DNA of 64,000 nucleotides from JACCZR01 sp963830065 (GTDB lineage Bacteria > Actinomycetota > Thermoleophilia > Solirubrobacterales > Thermoleophilaceae). The translations under genes and the position numbers were made by a program. Below are positions 1 through 7,696 of the stretch, in pieces (within the stretch, counting starts at the first letter, position 1; each line of letters opens with the position of its first letter). Under the pieces are notes generated by a model that was not told where the DNA came from, did no database searches, and saw only the letters and a list, made by a program, of their open reading frames with translations. The stretch lies in the NCBI GenBank assembly GCA_963830065.1, contig CAWHLA010000012.1, forward strand, positions 85,814 to 149,813, written 5' to 3'.

Positions 1-754
1 TGACCCCCAGGCCGTCGGCGAGCGCCGACACCGAGGCCAGTCGTCGCTCCGGCCGGATGGTCAACGCCGCGCGCAGCACCTCCTCCGGCGCGCCCGGGAC
101 CCGCTCGGCCAGCGGCGTGGGGTCGTCGTAGGCCGGCGGCTTGCCCGCCAGCAGCGCCCAGATAGTCGCGGCCAGCCCGTAGACGTCGCTCCGCGCCGAG
201 ACCTCCTCGCCCACCAGCACCTCCGGCGCCATGTACAGCGGCGTGCCCAGAGCGCGGGTGCCGCCCTGGTCGATCGCCTCCTCTCGCGCGACCCCGAAGT
301 CGACCAGGATGAGCCCGTCGGCGCCCAGGACGAGGTTGTGCGGCTTCACGTCGCGGTGCACCACGTTCTGGTCGTGCACGTACCTAAGCGCCTCGGCGGC
401 TTGGTGGGCGTACTCGATCACCTGGTCCAGCGGCAGCCCGGGTCCGCCCTCCCTCTTGAGCTCGGAGTTGAGGTCGCGGCCCTCGATCAGGTCCATGACC
501 AGGAACTGGCCCTCGGGCTCGTCGAGGTGCTCGAGCACGCTCACCACGCGGTCGTGGGACAGGCGCTGGAGCAGTCGGCCCTCGATCTCGAACCGGGCGG
601 CCTGCGCGGGGTCCAGCAGACGCTTGATCGCCACCGGACCGCCCCCGTCCGCCTCGCCCCGGTAGACGGCGCCCACCGCTCCCTCCGACAGGCGCTCGCC
701 CAGGGTGTAGCGGTCGGCGAGCCGCGTGCCGACGGCCAGCTCGGTGGCGCTCAA
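1..754 (-). CDS. Serine/threonine protein kinase, partial (C-terminus outside window)
   Basis: PknB-like eukaryotic-type kinase domain, read from a TTG at 754 whose TTGA overlaps the stop of the upstream patatin gene. Visible: a Gly-rich loop (GERLSEGAVGAV, about residues 19-30), catalytic Lys in VAIK (about 44), the HRDVKPHN catalytic loop (about 132), a DFG metal-binding motif (about 150) and an APE-like MAPE motif. The domain runs almost to the window edge, so any transmembrane or sensor domain is not visible. It would phosphorylate Ser/Thr on unknown substrates. Translational coupling to a cyclic-nucleotide-domain patatin suggests a joint membrane-lipid signalling role (inference). Confidence 0.9.
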   Translation of the reverse strand, partial: MSATELAVGTRLADRYTLGERLSEGAVGAVYRGEADGGGPVAIKRLLDPAQAARFEIEGRLLQRLSHDRVVSVLEHLDEPEGQFLVMDLIEGRDLNSELKREGGPGLPLDQVIEYAHQAAEALRYVHDQNVVHRDVKPHNLVLGADGLILVDFGVAREEAIDQGGTRALGTPLYMAPEVLVGEEVSARSDVYGLAATIWALLAGKPPAYDDPTPLAERVPGAPEEVLRAALTIRPERRLASVSALADGLGV

Positions 755-2496
755 CCCGGGACCCCGAAGGGCTCGAGCACGCCGGGAGCGGTGGCCGCCA
801 GGACCTCGCGCGTGGCCGTGGCGCCCTGGGCGCGTAGCTCGTCCAGGCGGCCGAACTCGGTCAGGCCGATGCCCTGCACCGAGGGGGCGATCACCAGCTC
901 GGCGTGTTGCTGCGCGGCCTCGGCGGTGTCGATGCTCCCCAGCACCACCGAGCGCATCAGCGTCTCGCTGAAGCTGGGCAGCGGAGCGTCCCAGCCGATG
1001 ACCGCGCGCCGCAGGCCGGCGGTCAGGCGCTCCAGCCGGGGCCGGCGGACCCCGCCCGCCCTGCGGCTGGGGGCCTGGTAGCGGTTGGTCACGTCCACGG
1101 CCGCCACCGGACCCTCGCCGCGGCCGGCCATCGTGTCCACGGGGAGGTTGTTCAGCACGCCGCCGTCCACCAGCAGCCGGTCACCCAGGCTCAGCGGCGG
1201 CGCGATCCCGGGCAGGCAGATGCTGGCCCCCACGGCCTCGTGCAGCGGCCCGCTGCGGTGCACCACCAGCTCCGAGGTCACCAGGTCGCACGAGACGCAG
1301 AAGAACTCGAGCGGCAGCTCCTCGATCCGCAGCTCGCCGAACAGGCGTTGCAGCATCGCCGAGGCGCGGCGCCCGCGCACGAGAGCGGCCACCGGCAGCG
1401 TGTAGTCGCCGATCGGGTTGCGCTCGACGAACTCGGCTCGCAGCTTGGCCTCGATCTCCTCGGGGGAGAGGCCGCTCGCGCACAGCGCTCCCACCAGCGC
1501 GCCCATGCTGCAGCCGCCCAGGCGGTCGATCAGCACGCCGGCGTCCAGCAGCTCTCGCAGCACGCCGATGTGGGCCAGCCCGCGCGCGCCCCCGCCCGAG
1601 AGCACCAGGCCGGGCGCCTTGCCTCGAAGCCGCCGCGCCAGGCGAGCCAGCGAGTCATCGCCGTCGATCAGGTGCACCGCGCGCGGGTCGACCGCGCCCA
1701 TCCACTCCGCGAGCCGGGGGTGGGAGCCGGGCCAGCCGAGCAGGGCCAGGTCGGCGCCCTCCAGCCCCGACGTGGGGCGGCCCTCGTCGCCCACCACCAC
1801 CAGCACACGGTCGGCCTGGCGCAGGCAGAACGCGTCCCACTCGTCTCCTCGCGCCGGGTCCGCGTGCAGCAGGACCTGGTCGTTGGCCCGCTCGCAGCGG
1901 TCGAGCAGCTCCGAGTTGCTGTCGGCCGCCTCGGAGTCCGCCGAGGTGAGGAGCTCGAGCCGGTGGGCGCCGCCGAGCTGCTCGGCCAGCTCCCGGGCGA
2001 ACGCCTCGCCGGCGGCGCGCTCGCAGAACGTGGCCACCGCGATCACCGGCGGGACCGGCTCGCGCGGCGTGGTCGGGACCCGGGTGCGCGCCAGCTGGTC
2101 GGCCATCGCGCGGCTCAGCGCCGTGGCGAATGTCGGGTCGCTCTCCAGCAGGTCGAGGAAGGCCTCGCGCGAGACGGCCAGCAGCGTGCTGTCGCGCCGC
2201 GCGCGGGCCGACGCCGACCGCGGCGCCTGGGTGAGCAGCGCGAGCTCGCCCAGCACCGCGCCCGAGGGCAGTGAGCGGATCACCATCTCGTTGCCGCCCG
2301 CCTCGTGCACGATCTCCAGCCGGCCCGAGCGCAGCACGAAGAGGGTGTCGCCGGGGTCGCCCTCGCGGAACAGCCAGTCGCCGGCCTTGAGCTCGCGCTG
2401 CTCGGCGCGGTCGGCGATATCCCCGATGCTCTCGGGCGGCAGGCCCTCGAAGATCGCGATGCCTCGCAGAAACTCCTCGCGAGCCTCGACCTCCAC
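751..2496 (-). CDS. Cyclic-nucleotide-binding-domain patatin-like phospholipase (NTE family)
   Basis: About 581 residues. The N-terminal 125 form a cyclic-nucleotide-binding domain (FREGDPGDTLFVLRSG; GELALLTQAPRSAS resembles the phosphate-binding cassette). A linker domain follows, then a patatin domain with oxyanion motif GGGARG (about 301-306), nucleophile elbow GCSMG (Ser about 329) and catalytic Asp in DGG (about 443). This order matches neuropathy-target-esterase-type lysophospholipases. I chose GTG 2496 because the cNMP domain begins right after it; the open frame extends to 2733, but that part is Arg-rich, low-complexity and probably non-coding. The gene overlaps the downstream kinase by 4 bases. 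Confidence 0.88.
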   Translation of the reverse strand: MEVEAREEFLRGIAIFEGLPPESIGDIADRAEQRELKAGDWLFREGDPGDTLFVLRSGRLEIVHEAGGNEMVIRSLPSGAVLGELALLTQAPRSASARARRDSTLLAVSREAFLDLLESDPTFATALSRAMADQLARTRVPTTPREPVPPVIAVATFCERAAGEAFARELAEQLGGAHRLELLTSADSEAADSNSELLDRCERANDQVLLHADPARGDEWDAFCLRQADRVLVVVGDEGRPTSGLEGADLALLGWPGSHPRLAEWMGAVDPRAVHLIDGDDSLARLARRLRGKAPGLVLSGGGARGLAHIGVLRELLDAGVLIDRLGGCSMGALVGALCASGLSPEEIEAKLRAEFVERNPIGDYTLPVAALVRGRRASAMLQRLFGELRIEELPLEFFCVSCDLVTSELVVHRSGPLHEAVGASICLPGIAPPLSLGDRLLVDGGVLNNLPVDTMAGRGEGPVAAVDVTNRYQAPSRRAGGVRRPRLERLTAGLRRAVIGWDAPLPSFSETLMRSVVLGSIDTAEAAQQHAELVIAPSVQGIGLTEFGRLDELRAQGATATREVLAATAPGVLEPFGVPG

Positions 2497-2716
2497 ATCG
2501 GCCAGCGTAAACCGGCACGGCCTCCACCGGTTTCGCTCGCGCCGACGCCGACGCCGACCACGCTCACCTGCGTACCCCCGTCCGAAGTGTGGTGTGCGTA
2601 CCGGGTTTACACGGGGCGATGCTGGCGCTAGGCTCCGGCCCGCCGTCGCGCCACTGCCCACGAACCCTGAAGCGGGAGCGGGAGCGGGAGCGTGGCGAAA
2701 GGAGAGGAGGCCAGAG

Positions 2717-2761
2717 ATGGCCGTAATAGGCACGCCCCACGCGTGGCGCCCTACGCGATGA
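2717..2761 (+). CDS. Putative 14-codon leader peptide coupled to beta-helix gene
   Basis: ATG 2717 opens a 14-codon frame (MAVIGTPHAWRPTR) ending at TGA 2759-2761, which overlaps the ATG of the next gene as ATGA. The strong purine-rich Shine-Dalgarno GGAGAGGAGG (2701-2710) is spaced for this ATG, not for ATG 2758. Seen: the SD, the start and the overlap. Inferred: ribosomes load here and reinitiate at 2758. The alternative is that translation starts further upstream in the beta-helix frame (GTG 2692), which would place charged residues before the signal peptide and seems less likely. Confidence 0.4.
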   Translation: MAVIGTPHAWRPTR

Positions 2762-4917
2762 AGGGACTCATCGTCACCGCCCTGCTAAGCCTCGCCGCCC
2801 TGGTCGGCGCGACGTCCGCAGGCGCGCACCTCGAGCGCCCCTCGTACTGGCCCAATCCGAACGTGGACTCCTCGGTCAAGCCGGCTACCGGCGGCGGCGT
2901 GCCCAAGGCCCAATCGCTGCACAGCGCGCTGGACAAGAGCCGTCCGGGTCGCACGCGCGTGGCGTGTGCCGGTCGCCGGCCGAGCACGGCGAAGCTCGAC
3001 AGCGCCAAGAGCCGCCTGAGCTCGCTGAAGCGCCGGAACGCCTCCGAGAGCCAGATCGCCGCCGCTGAGCGGGACGTGGACCGCGCCCGGGGCAGCTACG
3101 AGGGCGCGGTTTCCGCCAACCCCTCGATCAAGGCGATGCAGCGCTCGCTCGACAAGGTTCGTCGCGACGGTGGCCAGTACAGGCTGCGGCCCTCGCAGCC
3201 CAGGATCAAGATGGGCCACGACGAGCGGGTGCGCCTGCTTCGCCTCAACAAGAACCTGCTCAAGCTGTGCGACACCAACTCGGTGAACAACGCGATCAAG
3301 CGCTCGCGTAACAACGACCGCGTGGTAATCCTGCCCGCCCGCTACACCGAGCCCAAATCGCGCGACGCGCAGACCAACGACCCGCGCTGCAACCCGAGCT
3401 TGCTGCAGAAGGACGCCAGCGGCGACGACACGCCGAGCTTCGCCTACCAGGCCACCTGCCCCAACGATCAGAACCTGATCTACCTCCAGGGCCGCAAGGC
3501 GGTCCCCGACAAGGCGCTCCCAACGCCGCGCGGCGACCGGCGCGGCGTCCCCGACGAGGGGCCGTGCGTGCGCTGCAACATGCAGGTCGAGGGCTCGGGA
3601 GTGAAGCCCGAGGACGTGCTCCTGGACGCGGGCGACGCGTACAACGGCAAGGAGAAGGACCCGACCTCCAAGCCGGGCGAATTCTCCAAGCACGTCGTGT
3701 TCCGCGCCGACCGCTCCGACGGGTTCGTGGGCCGCAACATGCTCTTCAAGGGCGCGCGCGAGCACGGCTTCTACACCGAAGAGACCGACGGCACGCGCCT
3801 GGAGAAGGTCAAGTTCTTCTGGAACGCCGACTACGGGCACTTGGCCTTCACCTCCGACCACCAGCTGGTGCAGAACTGCGACGGCTTCGGCTCGGGCGAC
3901 TCGGTCGTCTACCCCGGCGCCGCGCCCGAGACCGGCGCGCAGACGACGAAGTCGTTCTGGCCCGACGCGCCGCGCCCGAACAGCACCGTTCAGAAGTGCG
4001 ACTTGCGCGGGTCGGCGCTCGGGTACTCGGGCTCGATGGGCAACGCCGTGCGCATCACCCGAAACCACGTCTACGGGAACAGCACGGGCATCTCGAGCGA
4101 CACGCTGTCGGCCGCCGGGCACCCCGGGTTCCCCGCCGACAGCTCGGAGATCGACCACAACTACATCTACTCCAACAACCTCGACCTCTACAAGCCGGAC
4201 CCGCCGGTCAAGTCGCTGGTCGACGTGCCGATCGGGACCGGCGTGCTCTACCCGGGCATGAACGACTCCCGGGTCCACGACAACCACTTCTTCGACAACT
4301 GGCGCGAGGGTGTGCGCCTGTTCGCGGTACCCGACGCCCTGGTCAACGGCGGCGGCGGCGAGGGCGACATCTTCCCCGGCGTCTCCTGTCCAGGCGCGCC
4401 GGCCAACGGGATCTCCACCTCGTGCAACAACCAGATGTTCGGCAACCAGATGGGCCTGGCGCCCGAGGGCTTCAAGTTCCCGAAGACCGTGGGCGACTTC
4501 GGAAACGCCAACAGCTCGGGCACGACCGGCCGGGTCATGCGCAACGGCGTCGACTTCTGGTGGGACGAGTTCGCTGGGAACACGAACAACTGCTGGTACA
4601 ACAACAAGGGGCCCGACGGGTCCGCCGGCAGCGTCACCGGACCCGGCCCGGGCGACCCGCCCGACTTCCTGCCCTCCAACTGCTCGAACACCGGAGTGGG
4701 CGACAGCGGCAAGATCGTGATCGAGTTCGACTGCGCGGACGGCCCCGACGAGGACACCGGCCCGCTCGACTGTCCCTGGTGGCAGGTCCCGCCCAAGCCG
4801 GGTAGCGCCGCCGCCAGCAAACAGGCTTCAGCGGTGCGGGCGGCGAGTCGCCGGTTCGACCGCAGCGAGGACGCCGACAAGCTGCGCGCGCGGGTCCGAG
4901 AGCTGTCGAAGCCCTAG
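2758..4917 (+). CDS. Secreted right-handed parallel beta-helix protein, paralogue A
   Basis: 719 residues. A Sec signal peptide (1-23) ends AGA, so predicted cleavage leaves His24 as the mature N-terminus, followed by LERPSYWPNP. Residues about 75-120 are charged and helical, probably coiled coil. From about 170 the protein has the Asn/Gly-rich rungs of a right-handed beta-helix (NDRVVILP, YIYSNNLDLY, NNQMFGNQMG), with scattered Cys that may form disulfides. No catalytic motif is recognised; surface glycan binding or cleavage is possible. It is about 45-50% alike by eye to paralogue B at 5320. A small exported protein gene follows 2 bases after the stop. Confidence 0.82.
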   Translation: MKGLIVTALLSLAALVGATSAGAHLERPSYWPNPNVDSSVKPATGGGVPKAQSLHSALDKSRPGRTRVACAGRRPSTAKLDSAKSRLSSLKRRNASESQIAAAERDVDRARGSYEGAVSANPSIKAMQRSLDKVRRDGGQYRLRPSQPRIKMGHDERVRLLRLNKNLLKLCDTNSVNNAIKRSRNNDRVVILPARYTEPKSRDAQTNDPRCNPSLLQKDASGDDTPSFAYQATCPNDQNLIYLQGRKAVPDKALPTPRGDRRGVPDEGPCVRCNMQVEGSGVKPEDVLLDAGDAYNGKEKDPTSKPGEFSKHVVFRADRSDGFVGRNMLFKGAREHGFYTEETDGTRLEKVKFFWNADYGHLAFTSDHQLVQNCDGFGSGDSVVYPGAAPETGAQTTKSFWPDAPRPNSTVQKCDLRGSALGYSGSMGNAVRITRNHVYGNSTGISSDTLSAAGHPGFPADSSEIDHNYIYSNNLDLYKPDPPVKSLVDVPIGTGVLYPGMNDSRVHDNHFFDNWREGVRLFAVPDALVNGGGGEGDIFPGVSCPGAPANGISTSCNNQMFGNQMGLAPEGFKFPKTVGDFGNANSSGTTGRVMRNGVDFWWDEFAGNTNNCWYNNKGPDGSAGSVTGPGPGDPPDFLPSNCSNTGVGDSGKIVIEFDCADGPDEDTGPLDCPWWQVPPKPGSAAASKQASAVRAASRRFDRSEDADKLRARVRELSKP

Positions 4918-4919
4918 CC

Positions 4920-5285
4920 GTGCGGGCGGTGGCCGCAGTGTGTGTCGCCGTGCTGTGCGCTGCGGGGGCGGGTTGCGGCGAGGGCAGCAACGGATCGCGC
5001 GGGCCGCGGACGGGGGGCGTGCGTTCGGAGGTCGCCGGCACCACCGCGGGCCTAGCCAACTGCGGACAGTGGAAGCGGGCGAACCCGCCCCAGCGCCGTA
5101 AGACGGTGGAGGACCTGCGCGGCCAGCTGACCTCGCAGGAGGACCCGAACGCTCGGTCGGTGCTCTCCGACGAACGCGCCTACGAGCTGTTCCAGCACGC
5201 CTGCCGGCAGAGCTACGCGAGCGAGATCCGTCTCTACAAGCTGTACGTGCATGCTGCGGCCTTCGAGCCGCTCCGTACCGATTAG
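4920..5285 (+). CDS. Small exported protein, partner of beta-helix A
   Basis: 121 residues from GTG 4920, 2 bases after the beta-helix stop. The N-terminus is a hydrophobic signal with Cys19 preceded by Gly-Ala-Gly, an imperfect lipobox, so it may be a lipoprotein. The mature part has a conserved Cys...Trp pair (NCGQW) and a C-terminal motif, ACxQxYAxxIRLYKLYVHAAAF. The same motif occurs in the gene at 7231, which follows the second beta-helix gene, so the two genes form a repeated module. Family not recognised. Confidence 0.7.
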   Translation: MRAVAAVCVAVLCAAGAGCGEGSNGSRGPRTGGVRSEVAGTTAGLANCGQWKRANPPQRRKTVEDLRGQLTSQEDPNARSVLSDERAYELFQHACRQSYASEIRLYKLYVHAAAFEPLRTD

Positions 5286-5319
5286 CGCCCTCGCGCCATT
5301 CCGCTTACACTTCGCCGCT

Positions 5320-7267
5320 GTGCGTCGCCTGAGCAGGGGTGTGTGCGTCTTGGTTGTCCTCGGGGCAGCCGTGCTCGCCGGCGCCACCACGGCGTCCGCG
5401 CACATCGAGAGGGCCTCCTACTGGCCCGCCCCCGCCGCCGACTTCTCGCTCAAGCCCGCCGCCGGCGGGCAAGGTGCCGCTCAAGCGCAGCCTGTACACC
5501 TCGCTGCGTCGCCGCCCGGCGGGCGTCACGCGCGTGGTCTGCCGGGGCAACCCCCCGAGCACGCGCAGGCTCAACCGCCTCAAGCGGCGCCTGCGCCAGC
5601 TGCGCCGCCGCCACGCATCCAAGCGCCGCATCCGCCGCATGAAGCAGCGCGTTGCCGGCGCCCGCCGCAAGTTCCGCGGCGCCACGCGCCGGAACACCTC
5701 CATCCGCAACCTGCGCAAGTCGCTGAACTCAGTTAGGCGCAAGGGCTACAAGATCCGGCCGAGCCAGCCGACCATCCGCATGAGCCGCCGCCAGCGCCGC
5801 AAGCTCTTGAGCTTCAACGAGAAGCTGGTGGCCAAGTGCAAGACCAACTCGATCCAGACCGCCGTCAACCGCTCGCGAAACAACGACCGAGTAGTGGTCA
5901 TGCCCGGCCTGTACACCGAGCCGCGCTCACGGCGATCCCCCACCCACGACCCCAAGTGCCGCGGGCTGCTGCAGCAGAACGACGAGCAGTCGGCCGAGGC
6001 GCTGTCCTACCAGTACCAGGCCACCTGCCCCAACGACCAGAACCTGATCTCGGTCGTGGGCCGCCGGGTGGGACCGGGCAAGGATCCCCAGCCGCCGCGG
6101 TTCGACCGCCAGGGCGGCATCCCCAACATCGGCGCCTGCGTGCGCTGCAACGTCCAGATCGAGGGGTCGGGTGCCACCCCGGACGACGTGACCATCGACG
6201 CCGGGCGCGTCGCCTCAGGCGACAAGGGGCCGATCAACGCGGTCAAGGACGTGGTCATCCGGGCCGACCGCGCCGACGGGTTCGTGCTCGCCAACGTCAA
6301 GACCCGGCACGCCAAGGAGCACAACATCTACGTGCTCGAGGCCGACGGCTACCTGCTGGATCGCTTCAAGACCTACTACGCCGGTGAGTACGGCGTGCTC
6401 ACCTTCGTCGAGGACCACGGGGTGATGCAGAACTGCGACGCCGCCGGCCACGGCGACTCGGGCTGTACCCGGGCGCGGGCGCGGAGACCGGTGAGGAGAC
6501 CCGCGAAGGAAGCCGGCGCTACAACCAGCAGGTCCGCTACTGCGACACGCCACCACAACGCCTCCGGCTACTCAGGGACGGCGTCCAACGGAATCTGGGT
6601 GCACCACAACAACATCTACGACAACGCGCTCGGCTTCACCACCGACGTGTTCACCGCGTCGGGCCACCCGGGCTTCCCGCAGGACTCCGACCTCGTCGAG
6701 AACAACAACTTCTACTCGAACAACTTCAACCCCTACGTGAAGGGGTCCGACGTGGTCCCGACCGTGCCGGTCCCTGTGGGCACGGGGCTGTGGATCGCCG
6801 GCGGCAACAACAACGTGGTGCGCAACAACCGCTTCTGGGACAACTGGCGACGCGGGACGATGCTGTTCGCCGTCCCCGACGCCGTGGTCTGCGGCCCGGC
6901 CGCCGGAGGCAACGAGCAGTTCGGCTGCAGCGCCGGCAAGTTCTCGACCTCCTACCGCAACAGGTTCCACAACAACGCCATGGGCCGCACACCGGGTGGG
7001 CGTCGCGATCCCAACGGCGTCGACTTCTGGTGGGACAACTTCATCAACAACACCAACAACTGCTGGTACGCCAACACCGGCAAGGACGGCAACGAGGCCA
7101 GCGTCACCAGCAGCCCGCCGCGACCGTTGCTCCCGTCCAACTGCGCGACCAGCCGCGGTGTCACCGGGCCCGCAGAGGAAGGCGAGCTGCTGGCCTGCTT
7201 CGCGGACTTCACCGCGGGTGACAAGTCGAAGTGCCCGTGGTTCAAGACGCCGCCCGAGCCGCAGTAG
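5320..7267 (+). CDS. Secreted right-handed parallel beta-helix protein, paralogue B (frameshifted)
   Basis: Paralogue of the 2758 gene. GTG 5320 starts a signal peptide ending ASA, with His28 as predicted mature residue 1, then IERASYWPAP. The frame shifts near 5470 (AAGG to KVPLKRSL), and a short out-of-frame stretch about 6465-6545 shifts out and back: the middle frame reads LYPGAGAETG, matching VVYPGAAPETG in paralogue A. Three indel-type events are therefore needed; the protein is otherwise full length, with the same beta-helix rungs and the same C-terminal GVDFWWD and NNTNNCWY motifs. Function is unknown. Confidence 0.75.
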
Positions 7268-7623
7268 CGGCGCTGGCGACGCTCGCACTCGCGGGCTGCT
7301 CCTCGGGCTCCGGCAACGACCCGGGCCCGCCCCCCGGGACCGGAGGCGAGCGCATCGGCACGCCCGTCCGGCTGGCCGACTGCAGCGACTGGGAGCAGGC
7401 CTCGCTTCGCCAGCGCTTCGGCACCGTGCGAGAGATCCGCGGGATCGCCGGCGGGCCGACCGGCACGGTCAAGGACCAGTACGGCAACACGCTGCCCGAC
7501 GACAAGGCGGTGAAGCTGTTCGACCGCGCCTGCAAGCAGACCTACGCGCGCGGCTTCAAGCTGTACAAGCTCTACAACCGGGCGGCGGCGTTCAGCGCGC
7601 CGCGCAAGCCCGAGCAGCGCTAG
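7231..7623 (+). CDS. Small lipoprotein, partner of beta-helix B
   Basis: 130 residues from GTG 7231 (an in-frame GTG at 7237 is equally possible), overlapping the end of beta-helix B by 37 bases. A hydrophobic segment leads to a good lipobox, LAGC (Cys23), then a Ser/Gly/Pro-rich linker. The mature domain shares DCSDW and a C-terminal ACKQTYARGFKLYKLY...AAAF with the 4920 product. It is probably membrane-tethered on the outer face and may hold or chaperone the secreted beta-helix protein (inference from pairing only). Confidence 0.7.
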   Translation: MPVVQDAARAAVAALATLALAGCSSGSGNDPGPPPGTGGERIGTPVRLADCSDWEQASLRQRFGTVREIRGIAGGPTGTVKDQYGNTLPDDKAVKLFDRACKQTYARGFKLYKLYNRAAAFSAPRKPEQR

Positions 7624-7651
7624 CTAGCGCTTGGAACCGGCGCGGCCCTCT

Positions 7652-7681
7652 GAAAAGTCGTCAGCCGCCTGACGACTTTTC
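7652..7681. terminator. Bidirectional intrinsic terminator, copy 1 of a conserved stem
   Basis: Perfect 13-base inverted repeat GAAAAGTCGTCAG / CTGACGACTTTTC with a CCGC loop, lying between two convergent genes (lipoprotein end 7623, hydrolase end 7697). A and T runs on both sides suit termination in both directions. Almost the same stem recurs at 37207 and 52559. Confidence 0.8.
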
Positions 7682-7696
7682 CTGCCCGCGTGCCCG

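Noticed and set aside
2497..2733. N-terminal extension of the patatin frame
   Set aside because: Arg-rich low complexity made by GCCGAC repeats; the cNMP domain begins right after GTG 2496.
5320..7267. Beta-helix B as a pseudogene
   Set aside because: Apart from three indel-type shifts every conserved segment matches paralogue A in order and length, so sequence error is likelier.
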